Assembly (NCBI GenBank): GCA_021818445.1
Contig: JAKAEB010000032.1
Location: forward strand, 1 to 43,570
From: Planctomycetota bacterium
Lineage (GTDB): Bacteria; Planctomycetota; Phycisphaerae; WQYP01
Direction of reading: 5' to 3'
DNA: 43,570 bases
Each line of letters opens with the position of its first letter. Positions within the stretch are counted from its first letter, which is position 1. A program made the translations under genes and the position numbers. Positions 34,456-42,284 of the stretch are shown in pieces. A model generated the notes under the pieces. That model had not been told where the DNA came from and searched no databases. It saw only the letters and a program-made list of their open reading frames with translations.

Positions 34456-35268
34456 CTATCGGGCTTCGGCAACCACGGGATTGCGCAGGCGTCCGAGCGC
34501 CTCAATTTCGATTTCAACCGTATCTCCGGCCTGCAGCCAACGCGGAGGATTCCGCCCCATGCCGACGCCGGCGGGGGTGCCGGTGAGGATCAACGTCCCG
34601 GGCAACAAGGTGGTGGAACCAGATAAAAATTCAATGATTTCCGGGATACTGAATATCATGTCGGCCGTGGTGCTTTCCTGCATAACCTGTCCACTGACCA
34701 AGGTGCGAATTTTAAGGTTCATGGGGTCGAACGCGCGGTTATCATTACTGACTACGGCGGGACCGACGGGACAAAAAGTATCAAACGACTTCGCCCTGCC
34801 CCATTGCGAACCACCCCATTGTTTTTGCCAGTCGCGCGCCGAGACATCGTTGGCAATGGTATAGCCGAGCACATACTTCAACGCCTCACGCCGCGATACG
34901 TTTTTGCATCGCTTGCCGATGACCACGGCCAATTCGCCCTCATAATCCACCTGAGTGCTGGCCAGATGGGTAGGGAGTTCGATAGGTTCGTCCGGGCCGA
35001 TGATGGCGGCGGGATTTTTGAAGAATACGACGGGAAACTGCGGCTCTTTGGCACCGGTTTCTGCGGCGTGGGCTCGATAATTAAGACCGATGCAGATGAT
35101 GGCGGGAGGCTGAACGGGTGCCAGAAATCTGGGGCTTCCCTTCATCTGATGGGTGGGCGTCAAGCCCTTATCGATTGAACCATCTAAAAGCGAGACTATC
35201 CCGTTGGCCAACAGATGGCCGTATTGAGGCTCGCCTCGCGCATTGATAACCCGGACAATTTTAGCCAA
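34456..35268 (-). CDS. Fumarylacetoacetate hydrolase (FAH) family protein
   Basis: 270 residues. FAH-family enzymes cleave C-C bonds or decarboxylate acylpyruvates and related 2-oxo acids with a divalent metal. The ligands are visible in VDYEGELAVVIG (two glutamates) and in GYTIANDVSARDWQKQWG (an aspartate). Other blocks are CIGLNYRAHAAETG, FDTFCPVGPA and LTGTPAGVGMG. The start is TTG 35268 with AAAGG 7 bases before it; no in-frame ATG precedes the conserved N-terminus. No aromatic-degradation operon is near, so the substrate is unknown; acylpyruvase, 2-hydroxyhepta-2,4-diene-1,7-dioate isomerase and oxaloacetate decarboxylase are all options. Confidence 0.87.
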   Translation of the reverse strand: MAKIVRVINARGEPQYGHLLANGIVSLLDGSIDKGLTPTHQMKGSPRFLAPVQPPAIICIGLNYRAHAAETGAKEPQFPVVFFKNPAAIIGPDEPIELPTHLASTQVDYEGELAVVIGKRCKNVSRREALKYVLGYTIANDVSARDWQKQWGGSQWGRAKSFDTFCPVGPAVVSNDNRAFDPMNLKIRTLVSGQVMQESTTADMIFSIPEIIEFLSGSTTLLPGTLILTGTPAGVGMGRNPPRWLQAGDTVEIEIEALGRLRNPVVAEAR

Positions 35269-35360
35269 AACTCCGCCTTTCTATTTGTTATGTTGCCACG
35301 ACTGGCGGGATATTGCAAAAAAGACCGAAGTTTTTTCCCTTTTTCGTTGCGGGAACGGCG

Positions 35361-38300
35361 TTAATGAAAATCGCGCGATTGGCTGATGACTTGTGCCTGC
35401 GGGGCCAATTTTGACAAACTGCAAGCGGCATAAACCAGAATATGCACAACCGAATCGCGGCGTTCAATTTTGCCTTTAACAATGATGGCAGGTGCCAACC
35501 GCAGTGCACGACGGTACTTTTCATAGACGGGTGGCTTGATAACCAGATTGGCGACGCCGGTTTCATCTTCAAGGGTGATGAAGGTGATTCCTTTGGCCGT
35601 GGCAGGCCGCTGCCGAACCAACACCACCCCCGCGACGGCGACACGGGCTCCATGGGGAAAGCGAAGTTCATTTTGTATATCGACGGCGGGTGCTATATGC
35701 CGATGGTCAAGTGCCGCCCGAAAAAAAGAAATCGGATGGGCTTTAAGAGAAAAGCCTGTGGCCGCGTAATCCTGCAGCACGAGTTGATCGGGTGCGGCCG
35801 GTGGCAGTGCATCGTGATTGGATGATGACCAATCATCCACAAACAGCGGCATGGGCTTATCACGAATATTCTGGATGGCCCAGATGGCGGCCTGCCGATT
35901 CAAACCCATGGAATTAAATGCGTCTGCACGGGCCAATACCAGCAGTGCCGCCTTGCGGATGCCGGGTGTCATGCGCCACAATGCCGAGATGGTCCGGAAT
36001 GGGCCGTGACGATGGACACTTTGGATAATTGTTTCACATTCCGCCTGTGATGCACCATGTACCATCGACATCCCCAATCGAAGTGCCCCGTGCGGATATT
36101 CAACGGTAGATTCCCATTGACTGCCATTGATATCCACTGGCAGAATGTTGACGCCATGGGCGGCGGCATCACGCAGCAGTTGGGCAGGCTGATAAAACCC
36201 CATGGGCTGGCTGTTGAGCAAGGCGGCACAAAAGGCGGCGGGATGATGGCATTTTAACCATGCCGACACATACACCAGCAGGGCAAAACTTGCGGCGTGC
36301 GACTCGGGAAAGCCATATTCACCAAAGCCACGAATCTGGTTAAACACCGACTGTGCATACTGCGGCGGGTAGCCGCGGGCGGCCATACCTGATGTAATTT
36401 TTTTTTCAAATTTTTCTATCAGGTGTCCCTTGCGCTTCCAGGCGGCCATGGCGCGGCGCAATTGATCTGCCTCGTCGGGTGTAAATCCGGCGACGGCCAT
36501 GACCAGAGCCATGGCCTGCTCTTGAAACAGCGGCACCCCCAGCGTGCGTTGGAGCACCTTGCGAATTTTATCGTCGGGGTAATCGACGGGTTCTTCACCG
36601 TTGCGCCGACGCAGATAGGGATGCACCATATCTCCGACGATCGGCCCCGGACGCACAATGGCTACTTCAATAACCAGATCATAATAGCAGCGGGGCTTAA
36701 GGCGGGGCAGCATGGTCATTTGGGCCCGGCTTTCCACCTGAAATACACCGATGGAATCGGCCCGGCAAAGCATGTCGTAAACCGCCGGGTCTTCTGCGGG
36801 AATGGTGTGAAGTTGCAGATCGCCCTTGTGTCCGGCGGCGATGCGCCCCTGATTGACAAGATCAATCCCACGGCGAATGGCGCTGAGCATACCCAAAGCC
36901 AGAACATCCACCTTCAGCATACCCATGGCGTCGATATCGTCTTTGTCCCATTCAATAATGGTGCGTCCCGGCATGGCGGTGTTTTCAATCGGAACGCAAT
37001 GATGCAGCGGCCCGGCGGTGATAATAAACCCGCCCACATGCTGCGATAAATGTCTGGGAAAGCCCTGTATCTCCTTCGCCAGTGCGGTAAGTTCCTGCAT
37101 GGTGGGATTGGCGGGATCGAGCCCGATTTCACGCAGTTGGCGGGGGGCAATCACTCCCTTTTCCCACCAATCGGCAGCACTGGCCAGCCTATCAACGCCA
37201 TCAAGGGAAAGCCCCAGGGCCTTGCCCACATCACGCAGGGCGCTGCGGCGGCGGTAGGTGATGACTTCCGCCGTCAGGGCCACTCGATCTGAACCATATT
37301 TGCGGTACAGGTAATCAATCACCTCCGGTCGCCGTTGGTGCTCAAAATCAATATCGATATCGGGTGGCTCATTACGCTGGCGACTGATGAACCGCTCCAC
37401 CAGCAGGTCGACACGGGTTGGGTCCACTGCGGTAATGCCCAGACAATAGCAGACGGCAGAGTTGGCTGCCGCCCCTCTCCCTTGGCACAGAATTCCCCGC
37501 GACCGGGCAAAGCGAACCATATCGTCCACAGTGAGAAAATACGCGGCGTAGTTCAGATCGCGGATGATTTCAAATTCATGCTCCAGCCGCCGATTGACAT
37601 CCTCCGGCACGCCATCCGGATAGCGCTGCCGGGCACCTTGACGGGTAAGATCAATAAGATGGTTCATCATGGTTTGGCCGGGGGGGGATAGTTCTGACGG
37701 ATATTGATATTTTATTTGATCAAGGGAAAAAGCCAGTGCACGATCGGCGATTTCCACCGTACGATGGACGGCCCGGGGCATATCTGCAAAGAGATGGAGC
37801 ATCTCGGATGGGCTTTTAATATGCCGCTCGGCATTGGCGGCAAGGTGCCATCCGGCCTGTGACCGCGCTGTACCCAGACGAATGCAGGTGAGCACGTCCT
37901 GCAAAGCCTGACGGCGCGGCAGATGATAATGCACATCATTGACGGCCACCGGGGGTATCTGCATCTGCTCCGCCCAGCGCCGGATAACGCCTTCCCGATA
38001 GGCATCATGCGGGCCGTAGGTGCGGGTAATCGCCAGCGAAAGTCGGTCATCGTCAAAAGCCGCTCGAAGCCGGACAAGGATATCCGCGAAGTCTCCGGCA
38101 GGTACGGGCGGAGGCACGGCGATGGCCAGCAACTGGCTGCTGAATTCCAGCAGATCATCAATGGTCAGAGAGCATTTTCCCTTGATGGTGCGGCGTTTGC
38201 CGCGTGTGAGCAACTGGCACAAATTGGCATAACCGGCGAGCGAAACAGGGTAAAGTAATACGGAAATTGAAGATAATTGAGCTTCCACCCAAGGGGCATC

Positions 38301-38600
38301 GGGCCGGGTTGACGGTGGGGCTGCCTGAATTTGCAGGTGCGAACCGATCACCAGCGGTATATGCACTTCGCGTGCGGCACAGTAAGCCCTCACCACGCCG
38401 GCCAGAGTGTTGATATCGGTGATAGCGATGGCGTGCAGGCCTGCTTCCGCGGCGCGCTGAATTAATTCTTCAGGATGGCTGGCACCGCGCAAAAATGAAA
38501 AATTACTGGCCACCTGCAGTTCCGCATAAGGCCCGGTCGGCGGGCGGGTGGAGAGTGTTGCCATCAGTGGCTTGCACCGTGGTACGGGTAATTCCGGCAT
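35361..38600 (-). CDS. dnaE2: Error-prone DNA polymerase III alpha subunit (DnaE2/ImuC)
   Basis: 1079 residues, the length of DnaE2 (about 1050-1090), not replicative DnaE1. The N-terminal PHP domain starts with SNFSFLRGASHPEELI and AITDINTLAGVVRAY. The polymerase core has GRGAAANSAVCYCLGI and the catalytic aspartates in PPDIDIDFEHQRR (about 406-418). The C-terminal OB fold is GARVAVAGVVLVRQRPATA then KGITFITLEDETGVANLVI. It copies damaged DNA and is recruited by ImuB in the SOS-type mutasome. The ATG is 6 bases after the imuB stop, with GGGGGTG as ribosome site. It is the last gene of imuA-imuB-dnaE2. Confidence 0.96.
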   Translation of the reverse strand: MPELPVPRCKPLMATLSTRPPTGPYAELQVASNFSFLRGASHPEELIQRAAEAGLHAIAITDINTLAGVVRAYCAAREVHIPLVIGSHLQIQAAPPSTRPDAPWVEAQLSSISVLLYPVSLAGYANLCQLLTRGKRRTIKGKCSLTIDDLLEFSSQLLAIAVPPPVPAGDFADILVRLRAAFDDDRLSLAITRTYGPHDAYREGVIRRWAEQMQIPPVAVNDVHYHLPRRQALQDVLTCIRLGTARSQAGWHLAANAERHIKSPSEMLHLFADMPRAVHRTVEIADRALAFSLDQIKYQYPSELSPPGQTMMNHLIDLTRQGARQRYPDGVPEDVNRRLEHEFEIIRDLNYAAYFLTVDDMVRFARSRGILCQGRGAAANSAVCYCLGITAVDPTRVDLLVERFISRQRNEPPDIDIDFEHQRRPEVIDYLYRKYGSDRVALTAEVITYRRRSALRDVGKALGLSLDGVDRLASAADWWEKGVIAPRQLREIGLDPANPTMQELTALAKEIQGFPRHLSQHVGGFIITAGPLHHCVPIENTAMPGRTIIEWDKDDIDAMGMLKVDVLALGMLSAIRRGIDLVNQGRIAAGHKGDLQLHTIPAEDPAVYDMLCRADSIGVFQVESRAQMTMLPRLKPRCYYDLVIEVAIVRPGPIVGDMVHPYLRRRNGEEPVDYPDDKIRKVLQRTLGVPLFQEQAMALVMAVAGFTPDEADQLRRAMAAWKRKGHLIEKFEKKITSGMAARGYPPQYAQSVFNQIRGFGEYGFPESHAASFALLVYVSAWLKCHHPAAFCAALLNSQPMGFYQPAQLLRDAAAHGVNILPVDINGSQWESTVEYPHGALRLGMSMVHGASQAECETIIQSVHRHGPFRTISALWRMTPGIRKAALLVLARADAFNSMGLNRQAAIWAIQNIRDKPMPLFVDDWSSSNHDALPPAAPDQLVLQDYAATGFSLKAHPISFFRAALDHRHIAPAVDIQNELRFPHGARVAVAGVVLVRQRPATAKGITFITLEDETGVANLVIKPPVYEKYRRALRLAPAIIVKGKIERRDSVVHILVYAACSLSKLAPQAQVISQSRDFH

Positions 38601-38606
38601 GGAAGT

Positions 38607-40181
38607 TCACCCCCACAATCCGTGGACAAGCCAGCGGTCTTCTTCCAGTGCGTGGTAAACCCATAACCAGCGGCCATCCTCCAACTGCAATTTGAAATAA
38701 TCACGTGTGTGCTGACTGATCAGCGTACGGTGCGTAACGATGCGTTCCGGGCCGGTGTGGCTGATGACCGCATAATTACCGTGACGCCAGCGAAGACGAT
38801 GCGGCGGATGATCCGGCTGCAGGGCCACACATTGCGCCGGTTCGGGCTTATCGAACACAATGGAGGGCCGGTCCAATGGTGGCCATGGTACGCGAAGGGA
38901 AGTGGAATCACACTGGGCCGAGGTGAGTATCGGCTCCTTGCGGCAGGTGCATTCGGGGATATGCGAGGCTTCCGGAGCGGACAGCCATAGACGCCGCCCA
39001 CCCCATTGATTGATAAGCCGATCGAGAAGTTCGCGCATATCGTCAGGCTCGGCGGATGAAGCATGTATCCGGCTTATGTGAGTCTGCTGCGGCGTTACCG
39101 GCGAGGTTCGCACCGCGATTAACGCAACCGCCTCCACACCACTGCCAAGGTGCATGCGTTCCAGACAGGGACGAAGGACAGTCCACATGCGGTGCGGATT
39201 TTGAATGGGACGTCCGAAGGACATTTTTTTTATATTAGATTCATGATGGGGACGGGTGAGCACCATATCCAGCTCATCAGCACCTTGGTGCCGCTGCATT
39301 AACTGCTCTGCGAGCTGATGGACAAGCTGTTCCATGGCGGCGAGAATCACCTCGAGCCGGGTGGTTGGCCCGTCAAACGGCTGCGTAACGGATAACACCG
39401 GCCGGACGGTGAAGGGTTCCATATCCTCATGCACCTGTCCGAGGGATTGATCCATGCAGCGCAGTAAATGCGGGCCGAAACGTTCCAGCAGACTGTTGCG
39501 CTGTATATTAAATAAATGTTTAATTTGAATAATACCGACGGCATACAGATTCAGGCATATGTCATGGGCCAACCGCAGGGCCGCAATGGGCAGGGGGGCC
39601 AGCGCCTGCGGCAATTGCGCTGAATCAATTAAAGCTGCCGGTTCCGCACCGTAATGGGCCAGCGCCCAGGCACTGCCAATGGTGGGTGCTGCCGAAAGCC
39701 GGGCGGAAAAGCCCAATTCGTTCAGTGCCTGCCGGATGCGGCATAGTAAAACGCGACAGCCACCATGCAGATGTTCCGTACCCGATGCATCGATGAGCAG
39801 CCCGTGCGGGGAGGTGCAAAAACCCGCATCCACCTCATGCGGGGTCGGATCGATCATCACCCGCGGGGAAAAACGCCCTGCCCATTGGGCCAGTTTTTCC
39901 ATGTTTTGCCGATAAATGTCCGGCTGCCAAGGATGTACCTCCGCCTGCGGGCATAGGGCGACGGCTTCGGAAATATCCATGGCAGGCGATACACCGGCGG
40001 CCATCGCCAATGGGCAGCAACGCGCCACATGCTGGCGCTGATTAACTTCCACCGAGATGATCATCGGGGGCAGGCGGCACGCTGATGCCGTGCGACGCTT
40101 ACCCTGCCTGCGCCGGGATATACGACGGCGTATAAGATCGATCTCCCATTGCGGGAGATATATGCATATAACCCGCTCCAT
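38607..40181 (-). CDS. imuB: ImuB, Y-family polymerase-like mutasome protein
   Basis: 524 residues. It has the Y-family polymerase fold but no catalytic acids: the start IYLPQWEIDLI replaces the 'DMDAFFASVE' motif and LLIDASGTEHLHGGC replaces 'SIDE', as is usual for ImuB. It acts as a hub that binds the beta clamp, ImuA and DnaE2. The helix-hairpin-helix and palm parts (for example LYAVGIIQIKHLF) are followed by a C-terminal extension ending WLWVYHALEEDRWLVHGLW, a typical ImuB tail. TGAGGTGA lies just before the ATG. Its first 83 bases overlap the end of imuA in another frame. dnaE2 follows after 6 bases. Confidence 0.92.
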   Translation of the reverse strand: MERVICIYLPQWEIDLIRRRISRRRQGKRRTASACRLPPMIISVEVNQRQHVARCCPLAMAAGVSPAMDISEAVALCPQAEVHPWQPDIYRQNMEKLAQWAGRFSPRVMIDPTPHEVDAGFCTSPHGLLIDASGTEHLHGGCRVLLCRIRQALNELGFSARLSAAPTIGSAWALAHYGAEPAALIDSAQLPQALAPLPIAALRLAHDICLNLYAVGIIQIKHLFNIQRNSLLERFGPHLLRCMDQSLGQVHEDMEPFTVRPVLSVTQPFDGPTTRLEVILAAMEQLVHQLAEQLMQRHQGADELDMVLTRPHHESNIKKMSFGRPIQNPHRMWTVLRPCLERMHLGSGVEAVALIAVRTSPVTPQQTHISRIHASSAEPDDMRELLDRLINQWGGRRLWLSAPEASHIPECTCRKEPILTSAQCDSTSLRVPWPPLDRPSIVFDKPEPAQCVALQPDHPPHRLRWRHGNYAVISHTGPERIVTHRTLISQHTRDYFKLQLEDGRWLWVYHALEEDRWLVHGLWG

Positions 40182-40893
40182 GTATCACCTCATAATTCCA
40201 CGATGCTGTCCATTGATTGGTTTGCCGAGCCGTTCGTTTAGCCGTCAGTTCAATATTCCATTCTGGTTGACAGCCGGTTGATGGTCGCGGCCGGATATGC
40301 CAGCGTGCAGCCGCCCAGCAATGCCCGGAGGATTGGCACATGGGACGGGTTAAGCAGATACACACACGCCTCACTTCGGCGGCAAGTTGCAGTCGCCGCC
40401 CCACCGCCAGTGATATATCGCCCGTGGTGGATGCCACAATCAACCCCACAGCGGGACAACGGGCGGCCTGTATGATTCCATCCAGCCACTGTTCTTCGGA
40501 AAGCGGGTCAAAATAGATACTTTGCACTATACCGAAATGACTATCGCGCTTATGGCCACATCCGGCGGCCTGTAAAAAATACCATGCGGGCCAACAGCGG
40601 CGACCAACCCATAGTGCATATTTGCCCGCGGCTATTTGAGAAGCCAGCGCGGCAAGCAAGGTGAGTGGCGGGTTCCAACCGGCCGATGCAGCGGTTGCAG
40701 TGTTTGATACGTGGGAGATATCTGAAGCGTCCGGGCTGAAAAATTCATGTACGCCACCGCTCGCGAGTTGAGCCAGCGGATCGATCGCATGAAAAGTGGC
40801 TGACGAAGCCCATGATGTGGACTGTTCCGTGTGCATATCGTCAGCGCGACGCAGATTCAAATCCGCTATCAGTGATTGAACAGGATGATTCAT
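40099..40893 (-). CDS. imuA: ImuA, RecA-like mutasome accessory protein
   Basis: 264 residues from ATG 40893, set by GGGAGG 7 bases before it; the TTG at 40908 is inside the ribosome site region. ImuA is a RecA-like protein that, with ImuB and DnaE2, allows translesion synthesis. The conserved core is visible: GGVHEFFSPDA (about 46-56), ALASQIAAGKYALWVGRRCWPAWYFLQAAG and a C-terminal PEWNIELTAKRTARQTN with QWTASWNYEV, the diagnostic tail. The Walker A equivalent is not a standard P-loop, as is common in ImuA. A final stretch of about 25 residues runs over the start of imuB. Its expression is likely under the operator at 40916-40935. Confidence 0.85.
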   Translation of the reverse strand: MNHPVQSLIADLNLRRADDMHTEQSTSWASSATFHAIDPLAQLASGGVHEFFSPDASDISHVSNTATAASAGWNPPLTLLAALASQIAAGKYALWVGRRCWPAWYFLQAAGCGHKRDSHFGIVQSIYFDPLSEEQWLDGIIQAARCPAVGLIVASTTGDISLAVGRRLQLAAEVRRVCICLTRPMCQSSGHCWAAARWHIRPRPSTGCQPEWNIELTAKRTARQTNQWTASWNYEVIHGAGYMHISPAMGDRSYTPSYIPAQAG

Positions 40894-40915
40894 ACGGCGG
40901 CCTCCCAATTTAAAA

Positions 40916-40953
40916 GTTAGGTATATGTTAGGTATTCAGGTTTTAAATGTCAA
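40916..40953 (-). promoter_or_regulatory. imuA promoter with GTTA-N7-GTTA direct repeat
   Basis: On the minus strand a perfect -35 TTGACA (complement of 40948-40953), a 17-base spacer and -10 TAACAT (complement of 40925-40930). The 9-base sequence GTTAGGTAT occurs twice on the plus strand, at 40916-40924 and 40927-40935, a period of 11 bp, one helical turn. The second copy covers the -10 and the first covers the expected start site. The spacing GTTA-N7-GTTA equals that of the alphaproteobacterial LexA site GTTC-N7-GTTC. This is the position expected for a repressor of the imu operon, but which protein binds is unknown. Confidence 0.55.
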
Positions 40954-41042
40954 AGGGTTTAATCAAGCGTTTATCCGGCCGGAGGCATGGTCATCAGGGA
41001 AATGGCCGGATAACATACCGTGTTGAGATTTTGGCCGGGTAA

Positions 41043-41951
41043 ATGAAGAAGAAACATCCCTTTTTAGACTATCTGGTGGCGGTACTGGCTCGCAGCGTTT
41101 CCATGCTGCTGGGGTTATTTCCCGTCAACGCGAATTTACGAACGGCCCGTACCGCCGGCACGGGGTGGTGGCTTATCAGTCGCAAACACCGTGACCGCGC
41201 CATGGAAAATCTCACCCGGTCTTTTCCCGATACCCCGCCGGAGACGTTGCGCATCATCGCCCGACAATCTATCGAGCATTTTTTTGAATTGGTCATTGAT
41301 GTGCTGTTTTCCACCCGAACAATCAATCTGCAACGCTGGCATCAATATGTGCATCTGGAACCCAGCGTGCGTGATGTGCTGGAACTGGCCATGCGCGATC
41401 GCGGGGCCATCATGCTTACCGGTCATTATGGCAACTGGGAAATTCTGGGTTACACCATGGCAACACTGGGATTTAAAACTTACAGCGTGGCCCGACCGAT
41501 TGATAATCCGCATATCGATGCGTGGCTATTGGGACTGCGGCAGCGGAAAGGGCAAGTCATATTATCCAAGCGCGGCGTAACCACCACGGCGCAGGATGTA
41601 CTTAAAAATGGTGGGGTACTGGGAATGATTGCCGACCAAAATGCCGGGCCGAAGGGCCTTTTCGTGCCGTTTTTTGGTCGGTTGGCCAGCACCTACAAAA
41701 GTATTGGATTACTGGCGATTGAATACCAAAAGCCCGTGGTTATCGGTTATGCCCGCCGACGTGGTGATCGGTTTGAATTTGATGTGGGTGTAACCGATAT
41801 CATTTATCCGGAAGACTGGGCCAATGAGCCGGACGAATTGCGGTATATCACCGAACGGTATACTGCGGCCATCGAGACGTTTGTGCGGCAGGACCCGAGC
41901 CAGTATTTATGGATTCACCGCCGATGGAAAACCCGCCCCAAGGGGGAATAG
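41043..41951 (+). CDS. Lipid A biosynthesis acyltransferase (LpxL/HtrB family)
   Basis: 302 residues, the normal length. LpxL-type enzymes add secondary acyl chains to lipid A (or a related glycolipid) at the inner membrane. An N-terminal anchor (about 8-30, YLVAVLARSVSMLLGLFPV) precedes the acyltransferase domain; the HX4E catalytic motif is H128 to E133 in GHYGNWE; VPFFGR (with ADQNAGPKGLF before it) and the C-terminal QYLWIHRRWKTRP are family landmarks. It is divergent from the imu operon, sharing a 149-base gap. A weak GGGT lies before the ATG. It suggests an LPS-bearing outer membrane; other lipid-A genes are outside the window. Confidence 0.9.
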   Translation: MKKKHPFLDYLVAVLARSVSMLLGLFPVNANLRTARTAGTGWWLISRKHRDRAMENLTRSFPDTPPETLRIIARQSIEHFFELVIDVLFSTRTINLQRWHQYVHLEPSVRDVLELAMRDRGAIMLTGHYGNWEILGYTMATLGFKTYSVARPIDNPHIDAWLLGLRQRKGQVILSKRGVTTTAQDVLKNGGVLGMIADQNAGPKGLFVPFFGRLASTYKSIGLLAIEYQKPVVIGYARRRGDRFEFDVGVTDIIYPEDWANEPDELRYITERYTAAIETFVRQDPSQYLWIHRRWKTRPKGE

Positions 41952-42006
41952 CCCTGCGCACTACCTTTGTCATCAGGCAGGCAGAATATCCGGCCGACTG
42001 AAAGCC

Positions 42007-42240
42007 TCAGTGAGCAGGCTTTTCCTCGGCAACGGGATTATTTTTAGCCTTTTGCTCGGCGATCCATCCAAAGATGGTCATCGGAATGCCAAATACCAGC
42101 AGCACAAGCCCCCAATACAAATCGATGTTGATGTGCTCTTTGATGTGCGGCACATAAGCTGGAGAAACGAGGGCGTAGATTGTAATAATAACGCCGACAA
42201 GGATGAAGAATATGCCAATTGGCAGTCGTAAATCAATCAT
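42007..42240 (-). CDS. Small two-helix membrane protein beside an SSS symporter
   Basis: 77 residues with two membrane helices (about 6-26, LPIGIFFILVGVIITIYALV; and 41-62, LYWGLVLLVFGIPMTIFGW) joined by a short loop with YVPHIKEHINID, and a charged C-tail. I do not know its family. It is 44 bases after the symporter stop on the same strand, with GGAG before its ATG, so it is probably co-transcribed. Small membrane partners occur with some SSS carriers (YhdT with PanF, YjcH/DUF485 with ActP), which makes an accessory role plausible but unproven. Confidence 0.6.
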   Translation of the reverse strand: MIDLRLPIGIFFILVGVIITIYALVSPAYVPHIKEHINIDLYWGLVLLVFGIPMTIFGWIAEQKAKNNPVAEEKPAH

Positions 42241-42284
42241 AATTCAAACTCCGCTGTGAAAGATTTCCACTTCCGATACGCCCA

